A stretch of DNA of 64,000 nt from Pictodentalium vernedei (lineage: Eukaryota; Mollusca; Scaphopoda; Dentaliida; Dentaliidae), in NCBI GenBank assembly GCA_031216915.1, contig CM062297.1, positions 364,139,704-364,203,703 of the forward strand. Reading direction: 5' to 3'. The first letter of the stretch is position 1. Each line of letters opens with the position of its first letter. A program made the position numbers and the translations under genes. Positions 46,254-57,688 of the stretch are shown piece after piece. Under the pieces are notes generated by a model that was not told the DNA's origin, did not search any database, and saw only the letters and a program-made list of their open reading frames with translations.

Positions 46254-47217
46254 CTGAAAGTGTAAATGACACTGCAGCTTAACCTGACTGTGTGTTGTGT
46301 TTGATGAAAAGGATAAAGTTCAATATTTATGAAAGGATTATGAAATATGACAAGAATTTTGATAATTGAGAATATGTTAATTTCTGTTCCCTGTATGCAG
46401 TGTTTTCAATAAGAATAATTTGAGTGTAGACTGCAATAAAGAATTAAGACCTGGGTTGATGTGGCCCTAACAGTTAATGTATGTCAACCAAAGTTACCAA
46501 GTTACAGTGAAATTATTCCAAAATGAGTCATCCTATCAAGTTTCAATGAAATCCTTTCATAAATACGGCCTGTAGACTGTGCTAAAGGTTTTTTGGGTTT
46601 TGGGCCTGTGTAGCCAGCACAGTTGACCCATCGCAACCAAAAGGGGACTTTCTCAAATAGACATTATCTACTGAGTTACAATGAAATTCCTTCATAAATA
46701 CGACATGTAGGCTGTGCTAAAGGTTTTTGGGCTTTGGGCCCCTGTAGCCATCACAGCTGACCGATAGTGACCAAATGGGGAGGTTCTCATCTAGACATTA
46801 TATGGAGTTGTCCTTCTACATTACAATGAAATCCCTCCATAAATATGACTTGTAGATTGTGCTAGAGGTTTTCAGGTTTTCGGCCCCTGTAGCCATCACA
46901 GTTGACAGAGCGCGACCAAATGGGGAAGTTCTCATTTATACATTATATGGAGTCATCCTACCAAGTTACAATGAAATCACTTCAAAATACAACTTGTAGA
47001 CTGTGCTAAAGGTTTTCGATTTTTGGGCTTGGGCAACCATCGCAGCTGACACGACCAAAAGGGGAAGTCCTAATCCAGACGTGAAATTTTGCAAGGAACG
47101 GACAAAAACTACGATGTGTAGCATGTGTTAAAGGAAAATGTGAACAGATTCACAGACTAACAGATTTCTGCATGCTTGACGGCAATAGCTTATCTTGACT
47201 TTGTCAAGTTAAGCTAA
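46254..47217 (+). mobile_element. Family B element (CTTAAC subtype) in repeat L
   Basis: The 5' end CTGAAAGTGTAAATGACACT (AGTGT/ACACT palindrome) is followed by GCAGCTTAACCTGAC. The core has four units of about 140 bp (CTAAAGGTTTTTTGGG, AAATACGGCCTGTAGACTG). The 3' hairpin AGCTTATCTTGAC-TTT-GTCAAGTTAAGCT ends CTAA (47187-47217). Copy 2 of L at 59148-59175 (GTATTCTTAAACATG) is the unoccupied site; the flanks ATTCTTA and AAATGCAGG rejoin without duplication. Confidence 0.9.
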
Positions 47218-47404
47218 AAATGCAGGAGGGCTAAAAATCGCTCCCCCTGTATGGCTTAGGGGAAGTAATTAGCTCTCCTCGAGCTCACAAAAGCAAAAAG
47301 TGGCAAACTGAAGTTTTACTTTTAAAGAATTCTGCTTAGTGGACTTTGTACATTTTGTTTGGTGCTGCTCACAAGGTAGTCTCAATGAGATGGCTACACT
47401 GCCC

Positions 47405-47455
47405 ATCCCACACCCTCGGGCCTCGGCAAGGCCTGGAGGTGTGGGAGGGGCACTG
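47405..47455. repeat. GC-rich hairpin in repeat L copy 1
   Basis: CCATCCCACACCCTCGGGCC and AAGGCCTGGAGGTGTGGG face each other around TCGGC. The equivalent hairpin at 59347-59392 is nearly perfect, so this copy has decayed. It contrasts with the AT-rich surroundings. Confidence 0.75.
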
Positions 47456-47677
47456 TCGCTGTCTTACAGAGACCACTAACATAGCAGAGAACTTAAAAGA
47501 TGTGTGTTTTAGGAATAGGCTGTTATAGTAATCATTATTTTCTGAGGCCAGGAGGGCTGGTTTTTGCCCTCCCTAATTTTTTTTGAAGCGAGCGAAAAAA
47601 TCACTCTCCTTAAAATACCAGGCCTGAATAAAAGCACTCCTCTACTTTCTGTGGTTCCCATGGGGATATCTAGTGAT

Positions 47678-48039
47678 TTATTTACTGGAGTTTAACAACA
47701 CTTTTGACAGCCAGGGTAACCTTGTGTCTGACAGTTTTATGGGTGGAGTAAGTCGTTGTACCCAGAGTGAACCACCAAGCAATGGCAAGCAACGGTTAGC
47801 AACTGTCAGACTCCCCGACATACTAACTCCATACAAGCAGGGTTATCATTGGTTAAAAACAAGTGCATCATCAATGTGCAGTACCCATTAGTAAACAATA
47901 CCACTGTACCCCTACATGGCCAATTGGGATTAAGTGTCTTGCCCTGAAGGACAATGCAGTTGCCACAGGTGGGTTTCGAACCAATGACCAATCGGCTTGC
48001 AGTCTGCATCTCTAACCTACTGAGAAACCACGATCCCCT
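47678..48039 (-). mobile_element. SINE, head type 1 with alternative tail (T2), in repeat L
   Basis: The tail on plus is TTTATTTACTGGAGTTTAAC and CTTTTGACAGCCAGGGTAAC, as at 3083. The body is diverged. The head on minus has a B-box-like GGTTCGAAACCC (47962-47990 region) and a weak A box. Target duplications TCTAGTGAT (47669-47677) and TCTATTGAT (48040-48048) flank it. Copy 2 of L has a single TCTAGTGAT at 59632-59640, proving the insertion. Confidence 0.9.
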
Positions 48040-48062
48040 TCTATTGATAAACTGAGCATTTA

Positions 48063-49996
48063 TTAGGCTTTCCCAAACCCAGTTATTCTTTTTTTCAAAA
48101 TTTTTCTTTTCTATTTTTTTTTTCTCCTCCTTGAATTTTGTCTGTTGAACTGCTCAAAAACAAGCTGTACGATTTTTACCAAATTCGGCATACATGTGTA
48201 ATGTCATAAAATCTAGTGAAATACGGTATCGCCATGTCTGTGAAAACACGTATTTTCAAAATATTCTGCCATAACCGTCAAAATTTCACCTTTTTTCAAA
48301 TGTCTCAAAATTGTTTAGTTATTTAGCTCAAATTTTCCACACATTTAGAGCATAATATAATACACCACGAATACCACTCAAATCTTTCAACTTTAACCCC
48401 CATTGGCCAAAAATGACATGAACATAGATTCTTTCTTCAAAATTGACCAACTTCAAGAGCAAATTTCTCTAATTACAAGGTTGTTGTAACAATTATTTTG
48501 GTATGGATAGATGCAACAATGATTGTGAAAGAAAGTTACTGTTTTCTTTTTAATCTCAGATTTAACCCTCAAGCACAATGAGGGCCAGAATAAGAGTACA
48601 GTTTGAAAATGCAAAAATTAGCCAAATTTGGTTACTTTTTCTATCATTTTGGAAAGGGTTAATTTCAAACACTTTTCATGTACGTATTCACAATTGACTA
48701 CCGAGCATATCTGCTGTTGTAAGTTTGGTTGTAAAGTTTAACCCTATCCCATACTGGTTGCATAAAAGTAGGTACCGTCCAAAAAAAATCCAAATTTTTT
48801 CAGAATTTGGTAAGTTTAGGTGACGATTTACTCCACTTTTAATTGATTGAGCTCTGAATGTTTTGTACAGCTGCATGCAGCAGTCAAAGTATGACAAATT
48901 TTGTTCTATATGTTATTATTAAAAGTTTAACCCTTAGCAGATTTAAGACTTCCCATAAGGGTACGGTCGGAATAATTGTTATTTTTGCCAACTTTTACAT
49001 GCACTTTCACAGGACTGGAGCCAGATTGTCTCAAAACCTTTTCCATGAGAAGGTAGGGCATTCATCCAAGAACAATTTTACTGTTATATGTTTTATTCCA
49101 AGTTTTAACCCTCACCCAGTTGTCAGGCCTTGAATTGGAGTTCCCTCAACTTGTACATGTTCATTCAAATACCAAGATTCAAGATAAGTCCATGTCTCTT
49201 TTCAGACACTCAGTCTGTGATTGATGTTCATACATTAAGAGCATAATATGATACACTAAAATCACCACATAAGTATTTTAAAATTAACCCCAATTGGCCA
49301 CAAATGATAGGAATATAGCATTTTATCCTCGACATTGACTAACTTCAAGTGCTAATTTCTCTAATTACAATGTTGTAAGAATTATTTTTGTATGCATAGA
49401 TGCAACAATGCTGGCAGAAGAAAGTTACTGTTTAGTTTTTAATCTCATCTTCAACCCTCAAGCACAATGAGGCGAAGATTTTCATTTGTAAATGCTAAAA
49501 TTAGCTAACTTCGGTTACATTTTCCTGTCATTTTGGAAAGGGTTAATTTTAGATACTTTGTTTTGCTATAGGTGCTTAATGAACAAATCCGCTGCTGTAA
49601 GTTATGATTTGGGGCTTAACCCAAAACATGCTTTTGCCACATAAAGAATAGAATTGGCCGACAAAAATTGATTTTCCATGAATTTTGCAAACATCTGTAC
49701 TCATTTCCTCCAACTGCAAGGTTGTTGTAACAATTATTTTGGTATGGACAGATGCAACAATGATTGGAGAAGAAAGTTACTGTTTACTTTTTAATCTCAA
49801 GATTTAACTCACAAGCTCAATGAGGAGGAGAATAAGAGTACCATTATAGAATGCCAAAAATAGCCAACTTTGGATGCTTTTTGTCTATCGTTTTGGAAAT
49901 GGATAATTTCAAGCACTTTGCTTTGCTATAGGTAGTCTGCAATTTCACATTGGAAAGTTGGGAAAGCCCGTAATTTGTCCAACAAATTACAATTCT
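48063..49996 (-). mobile_element. Family A element, nearly complete, minus strand
   Basis: On minus, the 5' end is the palindrome with arms GTAATTTGT/ACAAATTAC (49970-49990), then GGGCTTTCCCAAC. The core is two to three diverged ~540-bp-type units. The 3' end at 48063 reads GTTTGGGAAAGCCTAA; the first hairpin arm is missing, unlike the copy at 6106. It inserted in repeat L just after CTGAGCATTTA. Confidence 0.85.
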
Positions 49997-50275
49997 CCAG
50001 TTTTTGAGGTTTTTTTCTAAAGGACAAAGGCACCAGAGGTGCCCGAGATGAGACGGAGGCGAAGCCGACATCAAAACTTGTGAGTCCTTTATACTAATTT
50101 CACACTTTTTTTAACGTTGGAAGTAGCTAACGAGATGAGACTTCACGAGAATGACTCCAGCTGATTAAACTTTTAGGGATTTTTCCCAAAGGAACCGGGG
50201 ACATATGAGGTTACAATTTTTCTAGGATACTCGGACGCTAGAACAAGTGATGGCTCTCCACCATTGCTTTCACCC
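49997..50275. other. Stretch without recognised features
   Basis: Contains GGCACCAGAGGTGCCCGAGATG (a short palindrome GGCACC/GGTGCC at 50030-50044) and no gene. It is absent from copy 2 of L, so it belongs to inserted sequence. Confidence 0.4.
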
Positions 50276-51535
50276 TCATTGGGTCAAGGGACCCTTAATA
50301 TATTGGGTGTGGGGGGAGGGGGGGGGGGGGGGTGAGGCTAATGGGTCACTGCTTATGTCACGTGATGTCCATAGCAAGTAGAGCACGCCCCTAGCAACGG
50401 GCAAACTACTGGTCCAATTTTGACAAATTTTGATACATGGATCCAACATGCATTGCAAACGAAAACAGACCGGGCAATGGTGTCGTCACGTGACTTCCTT
50501 AGCAACCAGAGCATCCCCTTAGCAACGGGCTAACTACTGGGCCGATTTTGACCAAATTTGGTATACAGACCCAAAATGCATTGCAAATAAAAACAGACAG
50601 ATCAGTGTTTACGTCTTGTGACTTCCCTAGCAACCAGAGCATGCCCTTAGCAACGGGCTAACTACTGGGGACCGATTTGGACCAAATTCGGCATACGGAT
50701 CCAAAATGCATTTCAAATGAAAACAGACAGATCAATCATGACGTCACGTGACTTCCCTAGCAACTGGAGCCCCCCTTAGCAACGGGCTAACTACTGGGCC
50801 GATTTTAATCAAATTCTGTATACAGACCCAAAATGCATTGCAAATGAAAACAGACAGATCAATGCTGACGTCACGTGACTTCCCTAGCAACCAGAATGCC
50901 CCCTTAGCAACGGGCTAACTACTGGGCCGATTTTGGCCAAATTCAGTATATGGACCCAAAATGCATTGCAAATGAAAACAGACAGATCAAAGTTTACAAC
51001 TCGTGACTTCCCTAGCAACCAGAGCGCCCCATTAGCAACGGGCTAACTACTGGGTTGATTTTGACAAAATTCGGTATACGGACCCAAAATGCATTGCAAA
51101 TGAAAACAGACAGGTCAATGTTGATGTCACAGGACTTTTCTAGCAACCAGAGCCCCCCCCCCCCCCCCCACCCCTTAGCAACAGGCTAACTACTGGGCCG
51201 ATTTTGACCAAATTCGGTATACGGACCCAAAATGCATTGCAAATGAAAACAGACAGGTCAATGTTGATGTCACGTAACTTCTCTAGCAACGAGAGTGCCC
51301 CTTAGCAACGGCCCAACTACTGGGCCGATTTTACCAAATTCGGTATACGGGCCCAAAATGCATTGCAAATGAAAACAGACAGGTCAATGTTGATGTCACG
51401 TGACTTCCCCAGCAACGAGAGCGCCCCTTAGCAACAGGCCAACTATTGGGCCGATTTTGACCAAATTCGGTATACGGACCCAAAATGCATTGCAAATAAA
51501 AACAGGCAGGTCAATGTTGGCGTCACGTCTTTTTT
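50276..51535 (+). repeat. Tandem array, ~128-bp units, about 10 copies
   Basis: The markers TTAGCAACGGGCTAACTACT, GACCCAAAATGCATTGCAAA, GAAAACAGACAGATCAATG and GTCACGTGACTTCCCTAGCA recur near 50392, 50518, 50647, 50776, 50903, 51032, 51173, 51301 and 51428. Several units hold TGACGTCACGTGACT, which combines a CRE-like and an E-box-like palindrome, followed by CCTAGCAACC, a half-site like the RFX X-box. A C-run (51149-51168) disrupts one unit. No element ends are recognised. Confidence 0.92.
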
Positions 51536-51779
51536 CCTTTTCCCTGACATGACCCAGAAGCACAGGATTAGCTATTTCATAATTACTTGCAGAATTATCT
51601 GTTGTGATAACTTCAAACAATACCGGTACATCAGTATTTTTTTCAGTGAAATTAATGAAAATGGCTCATTGAAATTGGCACATAAAGCTCTAGGCCTATT
51701 TAATTCAAAAGACAAGCCTATGCTGTCTTGTGAAGTGTGTATGTCTGTGCTGGCTTGTGTAGTTTGTGTGTCTGTTGGG

Positions 51780-51930
51780 CAAATCGCCCAGAAACCTGGT
51801 CCGAATCGTCCAATAATCTGGTCCGAATCAGCCAGAAATATGGTCCGAATCGTCAATAGATCTGGGCCGAAAAGTCCTTTATAAAAATCTGGTCTGAATC
51901 GTACACCGTCCGAATCGTCCAGACACCATG
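51780..51930 (+). repeat. Short minisatellite, ~24-bp units
   Basis: Variants of CTGGTCCGAATCGTCCA appear about six times at spacings of 22-30 bases (51797, 51820, 51843, 51865, 51892, 51907). 51536-51779 and 51931-52560 show nothing identifiable. Confidence 0.8.
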
Positions 51931-52564
51931 TAATGAGTTAATTTTCTTACGTTCGATGTGTGCTCTTGAGGTTTTTGATAGAAAACTCCGACAGAACTGA
52001 TCGTATTTACAGAAAGTGCCACTCGTTTTCAGAACGTTCAGTGCTGTTGGAAAAGCGAATGAAAAAAAAACATGGTGTGTGTTTAAAGAAATCATCAAGA
52101 CTATGTGATTTGCATACAAAATAATCTTTATATTTGCTCTTCATGTCATGTTTTTTTCTATAATTTCAGATGCATTCTTTGAAAAAAAATGGTTTATTCC
52201 CTTTTATTTTTGGCTTAACAATTGTCAGCAAAACTTTTGTTTCCAGAGCATTATAATGTTCTATGTTCCCCATGCACAAGTTTCTGAAAACTGCATACTG
52301 AAAAAAGATACTAAAAAAATTTAAAAAAATAAATAAATAAAACTCCCCGTCTTCATTGTTTCCCACAATATATTGACTGAGCATCAAATATATTTTGATT
52401 TGTTTTCAAATTGATCTGTTTATGTTTAAATTAATTATTCCTCAGATTTTTCCTCAACATAATGTTTTACATGAAACTATATTTGTGATACTCAGTCTTA
52501 TTATTTTAAAGATGTTCTTTTCAGTAAAACTGCACTGGCATATTATCATCGTCGGTTTTTTGCA

Positions 52565-54716
52565 CAGCACTGAGCATTGTATTTTCTTGTTTAGTTTTTT
52601 TTTCCCTCCTCGAATTTTGTCTGTTGAACTGCTCAAAAACAAGCTGTACGATTTTAACCAAACTTGGCATACTTATGTAATGTCATAAAATCTAGTGAAA
52701 TGCGGTATCGTCATGTCTGTGAAAACGCGTATTTTCAAAATATTCTGCCAAAACCTTCAAAATTTCACCATTTTTCAAATGTCTCAAAATTGTTTACAGT
52801 TATTTAGCTCATACATTTAGAGCATAATATAATACACCACGAATACCACTCAAATCTTTCAACTTGAACCCTAATTGGCCAAAAATGACATGAATATAGA
52901 TTTTTTCGTCAAATTTGACCAACTTCAAAAGCAAATTTCTCTAATTACAAGGTTGTAGTGTCAATTAGTTTGGTATGGATAGATGGAACAATGATTGCAG
53001 AAGGCTGTTACCCTTTACTTTTTAATCACAGATTTAACCTTCAAGCACAATGAGGGCGGGAATAAGAGTACCATTTGAAAATGCCAAAATTACCCAACTT
53101 TGTTTGCTTTTTCAATCATTTTGGAAAGGGTTAATATCAAACACTTTTCAAGTACGTATTCACAAACGACTACCAAACATATTTGCTGTTGTAAGTTTGG
53201 TTGTAAAAGTTTAGACCTATCCCATTCTGGATGCATAAAAGTAGGTACCGTCAAAAAAATAAAATCCAATTTTTGCAGAATTTTGTTAGTTTAGGTGACG
53301 ATTTACTCCATTTTTAATTGATTGAGCTCTGAATGTTTTCCAAAGATGAATGCAGCAGTCACAGTATGACAAATTTTGTTCTGTATGTTATTATTAAAAG
53401 TTTAACCCTTGGCAGACTTGAGACTTCCTATAAGGGTACTGTTGGAATAATTGCTATTTTTGCCAAAATTTACATGCAATTTCTCAGCACTGGAGCCATA
53501 TTTTCTCAAAATGTTTCCTGTGAGAAGATAGGACATTCATCCAAGAACAATTTTGCTGTTACATGTTTTATTTGATGTTTTAACCCTCACCCAGTAGTCA
53601 TGCCTTGACTTGGAGTACCCTTACCTTGAACATGTTCATTGAAATACCAAGATTCAAGATTCCGCCTCGTCTCTTATCATACACTCAGTCTGTGGTTGAC
53701 CTTCTCACATTTAGAGCATATGATACACTAAAATCACCACACAAATATTTTGAAATTAACCCCTATTGGCCACAAATGATAGTAATATAGCATTTTATCT
53801 TCGGGATTGACTAACTTCAAGTGCTAATTTCTCTAATCGCAATTTTGTTGTAACAATTATTTTGGTATGCATAGATGCAACAATGCTTGCAGAAGAAAGT
53901 TACTGTTTAGTTTTTAATCTCATCTTTAACCTTCAGGCACATTGAGGGTAAGATTTCCATTCGTAAATGCTAAAATTAACTAACTTCGGTTACATTTTAC
54001 TGTCATTTTGGAAAGGGTTAATTTTAGATACTTTGTTTTGCTATAGGTAGAGATAGTTAACCCTTTACCCAACGTAACGGCCAAAACCGGCCAGCGCTAT
54101 CCTCAAAAATCGCCAATTAATTTTCAGTATTTTTTTCTTTTTTTGTCTCAAAAATGTAGGTTATGACCCCTCATTGGAATGAGCTCGTTGAGCTCATTCC
54201 AATGAGGGGTCATAACCTACGTTTTTGAGACAAAAAATGAAAAAAATGAGTTATTCAAGAATTTTTTTGTCAAGTGTCGTCTGCTTTTCATGTTAGGTAA
54301 AGGGTTAATGAACAAGTAAGTAAGTTATGCTTTGGGGCTTAACCCAACATATGCTTTGGCCACGTAAAGAATATAATTGGCTGACAAAAATTGATTTTCA
54401 GTGAATTTTGCAAGCATCTGTACTCATTTCCTCCAATTGAAAGGTTGTTTTAGCAATTATTTTGGTATGGATAGATGTAACAATGATTGCAGAAGAAAGT
54501 TACTGTTTACTTTTTAATCTCAAGATTTAACCCCCAAGCAAAATGTGGGCATGAATAAGAGAACCGAGAGAGAATGGCAAAATTAGCCAACTCTGGATGC
54601 TTTTTGTCTATCATTTTGGAAATGGATAATTTCAGGCACTTTGCTTTGCTATATGTAGTCTGCATTTTCACATTGGAAAGTTGGGACGCCCGTAATTTGT
54701 CCAACAAATTCCAATT
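52565..54716 (-). mobile_element. Family A element, minus strand, carrying a MITE
   Basis: It is homologous to 48063-49996 throughout. The 5' end on minus is the GTAATTTGT/ACAAATT palindrome (about 54690-54712) and GGGC(G)TCCCAAC. The 3' side reaches TTTTTTTTTCCCTCCTCG (52600) but lacks the terminal hairpin. A TTAA-flanked MITE occupies 54057-54308. It is followed by repeat L sequence at 54717 (TCTATTATGTCTTGGG). Confidence 0.82.
54057..54308. mobile_element. piggyBac-like foldback MITE, with empty site
   Basis: The ends are TTAACCCTTTACCCAAC (54057-54073) and GTTAGGTAAAGGGTTAA (54292-54308). The interior is a near-perfect palindrome of about 47-bp arms (54140-54186 and 54190-54236) around GAGCTC-GTT-GAGCTC with one mismatch in the core. 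The equivalent place in the sister family A element at 49585-49592 (GGTGCTTAATGAAC) has one TTAA, while here TTAA flanks both sides. That is direct evidence of TTAA duplication, the piggyBac mode. There is no transposase. Confidence 0.9.
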
Positions 54717-55521
54717 CTCTAGTTCTATTATGTCTTGGGTGACAAGAGTTGTTGAAACTCATCAAACAAGAGATAATAAAGAAAATACTTATATAGGTCA
54801 GCCTGTCCAATGATAACTAACCAAGAGGAGGAAGTACAGTGGAGTCCACTTAATTGGATATCTCTTAACTGAATAACCCTGTTTCACTGAATTGGAAATC
54901 TCTTAACTGAATAACCCTGTTAATTGAATATAATTTCCCAGCAAAAACCATTTACCATGCCTCCAGTACCTGTTAATTGAATATAGGATATAAACTCCAG
55001 TTAATTGAAAAAAAATCTTGTAATCTGCTGAGAAAATCCCCTGAATCTCCCCAGTTTTCCTTTGTTTATAGATCTATTTGGCCTCAGTACATCCAATAGA
55101 GGCATTGCCTAGAAACAAGTGACAAGTTTCGTGGGATGTAACTTGCAAACAGATCTAAAAACTGCCTGTCGATTTCCTTGTTTTGTTGCAGTAAAAAGTG
55201 ATGGAAGACAAAATTAGACCTTCAAGAATATTATTAAATTCTTATTTGAATGAGGACTGACATTGGGAAATTTATTGTTTGAACTGTGAAAAAATCATGC
55301 CAAAATGACATTGGGAAAGGGTCTCATATTCGGCCTCTGTAGACACCCAAAAGTATCCCTGTATATACACATCAGACTTTCAGCATCCCATGACGACTAG
55401 CCAGGAGGAGTTATTTTGGGGCAAGTTAACCAAGAACAAAATAAAATAATACACAAAAAAGAAAATAAATACTAATTCTTTGCGTACATCTATAGGTACT
55501 CAATATTGTGTAAAAAATAAG

Positions 55522-56489
55522 ACAAAGCAATAAGTTGGCACAGCCAACAGATGCTCCCCGAACTCCAAGAGTGGCTATACCCCTGCCCCTGCCACCCCCC
55601 CCCCCCCCCCCCCCCAATGCCAAGCATGAGTTTTTAGTCATTTGTCTTTGTTGATATTGAATTAATAAATATCCTATCTGATCTCCATTAAACCATAGCA
55701 CTAATACATCAGGCCACCGAATGTGTCCACGGGACACAAATGCCCCCACTTCATGATAAACTATATTTTAGTGATTAACAAAGTCTAAAATGGGTCCATA
55801 ACTCACGATAAAAATTATCGCACCACACTCCAAATTAAACCTGTATGGTATACTGTCTACAGTAGGCTATATTCCAATTCAAGTTAGCACCTGGAAATCA
55901 ATAACAAAATATCTTCTTCCAAGCCAGAAAAGGGCCATAACTCTGCAAAAAAATACTGGACCAAGCCCACTATCAATCCAAACCTTTATTATGTAGTTAT
56001 AAACCTATGTATAAAATTTTGCTTCATTTCGATCAGTTAAACTAAAGTTATCATCCAGAAACCAATATCAACATGTCTTTAAAGTCCAAAAAAGGTCATA
56101 ACTCCTGATAACTCTGAGAAAAAATATTGGACAAAGCCCATTATCAATCCTAACTGGTATTAATGTGGTTATAAACCAATATATAAAATATTGCTTCATT
56201 TCATTCAGTCTGACTAAAGTTATCATCTGGAAATCAATATCAACATGTTTGCTAAGTTGGAAAAGGGCCATAACTCTACCAAAAATAGCAGACCAAGCCT
56301 ACTCTAAATCCCAACCTCTATTATGTGGTCATAAACCTACCTATAGAATTTTGTTTCATTTCGTTAGTCAAACTAAAGTCATTGTCCATAAACCATTTAT
56401 TTTGGATGGGTGGTCGGATAGAGGGACAGATGGACAGACAGACAGGGCGGCGACTATATGCTTCCCCAAAATTTTGTCATAGAGCATAA
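55522..56489 (+). mobile_element. Family H element, intact copy, in repeat L
   Basis: The 5' end is ACAAAGCAATAAGTTGGCAC with the palindrome GTTGGC-ACA-GCCAAC, then AGATGCTCCCC. A C-run follows at 55596-55614. The core has four units of about 150-180 bp (AAGGGCCATAACTCTG, GGACCAAGCCCACTATCAAT, TGGTTATAAACCTATG). A GGACAGATGGACAGACAG tract (56424-56447) precedes the 3' end ATGCTTCCCC...GAGCATAA. L copy 2 at 62150-62185 (CTATTTAAAAAGTCAAATTT) is the empty site, with an A-run target. Confidence 0.8.
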
Positions 56490-56599
56490 AAGGGCAAATT
56501 TAGACAAGACAAGTCAATGGTGATGGAGATTATTAATCTTGAAATCCCGAAAAGAGATTACTCTCACAGAGAAGAAGACTTGGCTGGTTTAAACTTGTC

Positions 56600-56885
56600 T
56601 GTTCTTTTATCACCTTTACCGGTACTCACTTCTTTTTGTAAATGGACACTGTATACTGTTCAGTTAATGGTGTCTGCTGTCCCTGTCTTAGGTTGTCCCA
56701 TAATTGGAATCTTACCCGTCATCGGAAACAGACTTGTGTCACCTATACTCTTTTCTTTTTGTAAGTGGACACTGCATAGTGTTCAGTTAATGGTGCCAGC
56801 TGTCCCTGTCTTAGTTTGTCCCATATTTGGAATCTTATCCATCATCGGAAACAGACTGCGTCATCTATTCTCAATTCTCTCCTTT
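56600..56885 (+). repeat. Tandem repeat, ~115-120 bp units, in L copy 1
   Basis: Units contain TGGTGCCAGCTGTCCCTGTC, TTAGGTTGTCCCATAATTGG and CATCGGAAACAGACC, about 2.5 copies. The same array appears at 62270-62540 and 63016-63270. The 123-residue open frame here is repeat-derived. Confidence 0.88.
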
Positions 56886-57310
56886 TGAGTTTTATGTCTT
56901 TTTTTTTGTTGTTGTTGTTGTTGTAGTTTTTTTGTTTTTTTTGTCTTTTTCTTTTGTTTTTTTTCTTTTTTTGGGGGGTGGGGTGGGGGAAGGGAGGTAT
57001 GTATATTTGGCCTGGCTGTGCTCCACTTCCCACAGCCCTATGACCTTATTAGACCACTACTTATGCCAGACATTGGCATTTAGTGCTAATGGCACTACTT
57101 GTTTTCGAGTTCTTCACTCACTTTCGCTGGCCAGGGTTTTTTTTACACAGCTGCAGTTTTTGGAATAGTCAACTGCCCATCAGTCGATGTCAGTGTCGAA
57201 TGAGGCTCTTTAATAAAATTTAATGTCCATAATTGGCCGAGTCTTCTGTCTCATCTCCCCTTCGCAGTAAGAGCGCATTTTCATAACCAGTGAGGTGATT
57301 TGCCTCTGAA

Positions 57311-57688
57311 GTCAACGCATATGAAAATAGAATATCACCGAAGGCTTGGCTGCTTTAAAATTGTTTTGTTACTAATTGTTATATAATATAGAGTACATAT
57401 AGTCATATATGCTCTATACGCTAGCAATAAACTTCTATTTTCATGTTTAATTATTATTTTGTTTTTTGTTCTCGTCAAGTAGTCTCCTCTCGGTTCAGTG
57501 TTAAATGCAGGGATTAAAAAATAATCCCCTTCACCATAGATAGGCTAGGCTGGTTGAAAATAGTTTTTTTACTAATGTTTGCATAATATAGAGTACATAC
57601 ATGCTCTATACGCTAACAATAAACTAATATTTTGTTTTGTTCTCAGTAAGTTGTCTCTTCTTGGTTCGACCCTGAATGTCGGGATTAA
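57311..57688. other. L copy 1 right border, no gene
   Basis: Contains two diverged copies of ATAGAGTACAT...GCTCTATACGCTA...AATAAACT (57387-57440 and 57588-57630) about 200 bp apart. No coding evidence. Confidence 0.45.

Larger units (their letters stand above)
46100..57680 (+). repeat. Large repeat L, copy 1 (disrupted)
   Basis: Blocks at 46130-46253, 47218-47668, 48048-48062, 54717-55521 and 56490-57310 match copy 2 (59080-63690) in the same order and orientation. The differences are insertions: B4 and a SINE, family A elements, the 128-bp array and other sequence, and element H2. Shared text includes TTGTTTACCACAGTAAACAA, GTATGGCTTAGG, CTTACAGAGACCACTAACAT, GATGTAACTTGCAAACAGAT and TTTGCCTCTGAAGT. 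No coding potential is conserved between copies. Confidence 0.7.

Noticed and set aside
56517..56888. 123-residue plus-strand open frame with repeated FCKWTL...VLGCPIIGI motif
   Set aside because: It is repeat-derived; the same unit at 62270 and 63016 is open only piecewise and the repeats differ by indels.
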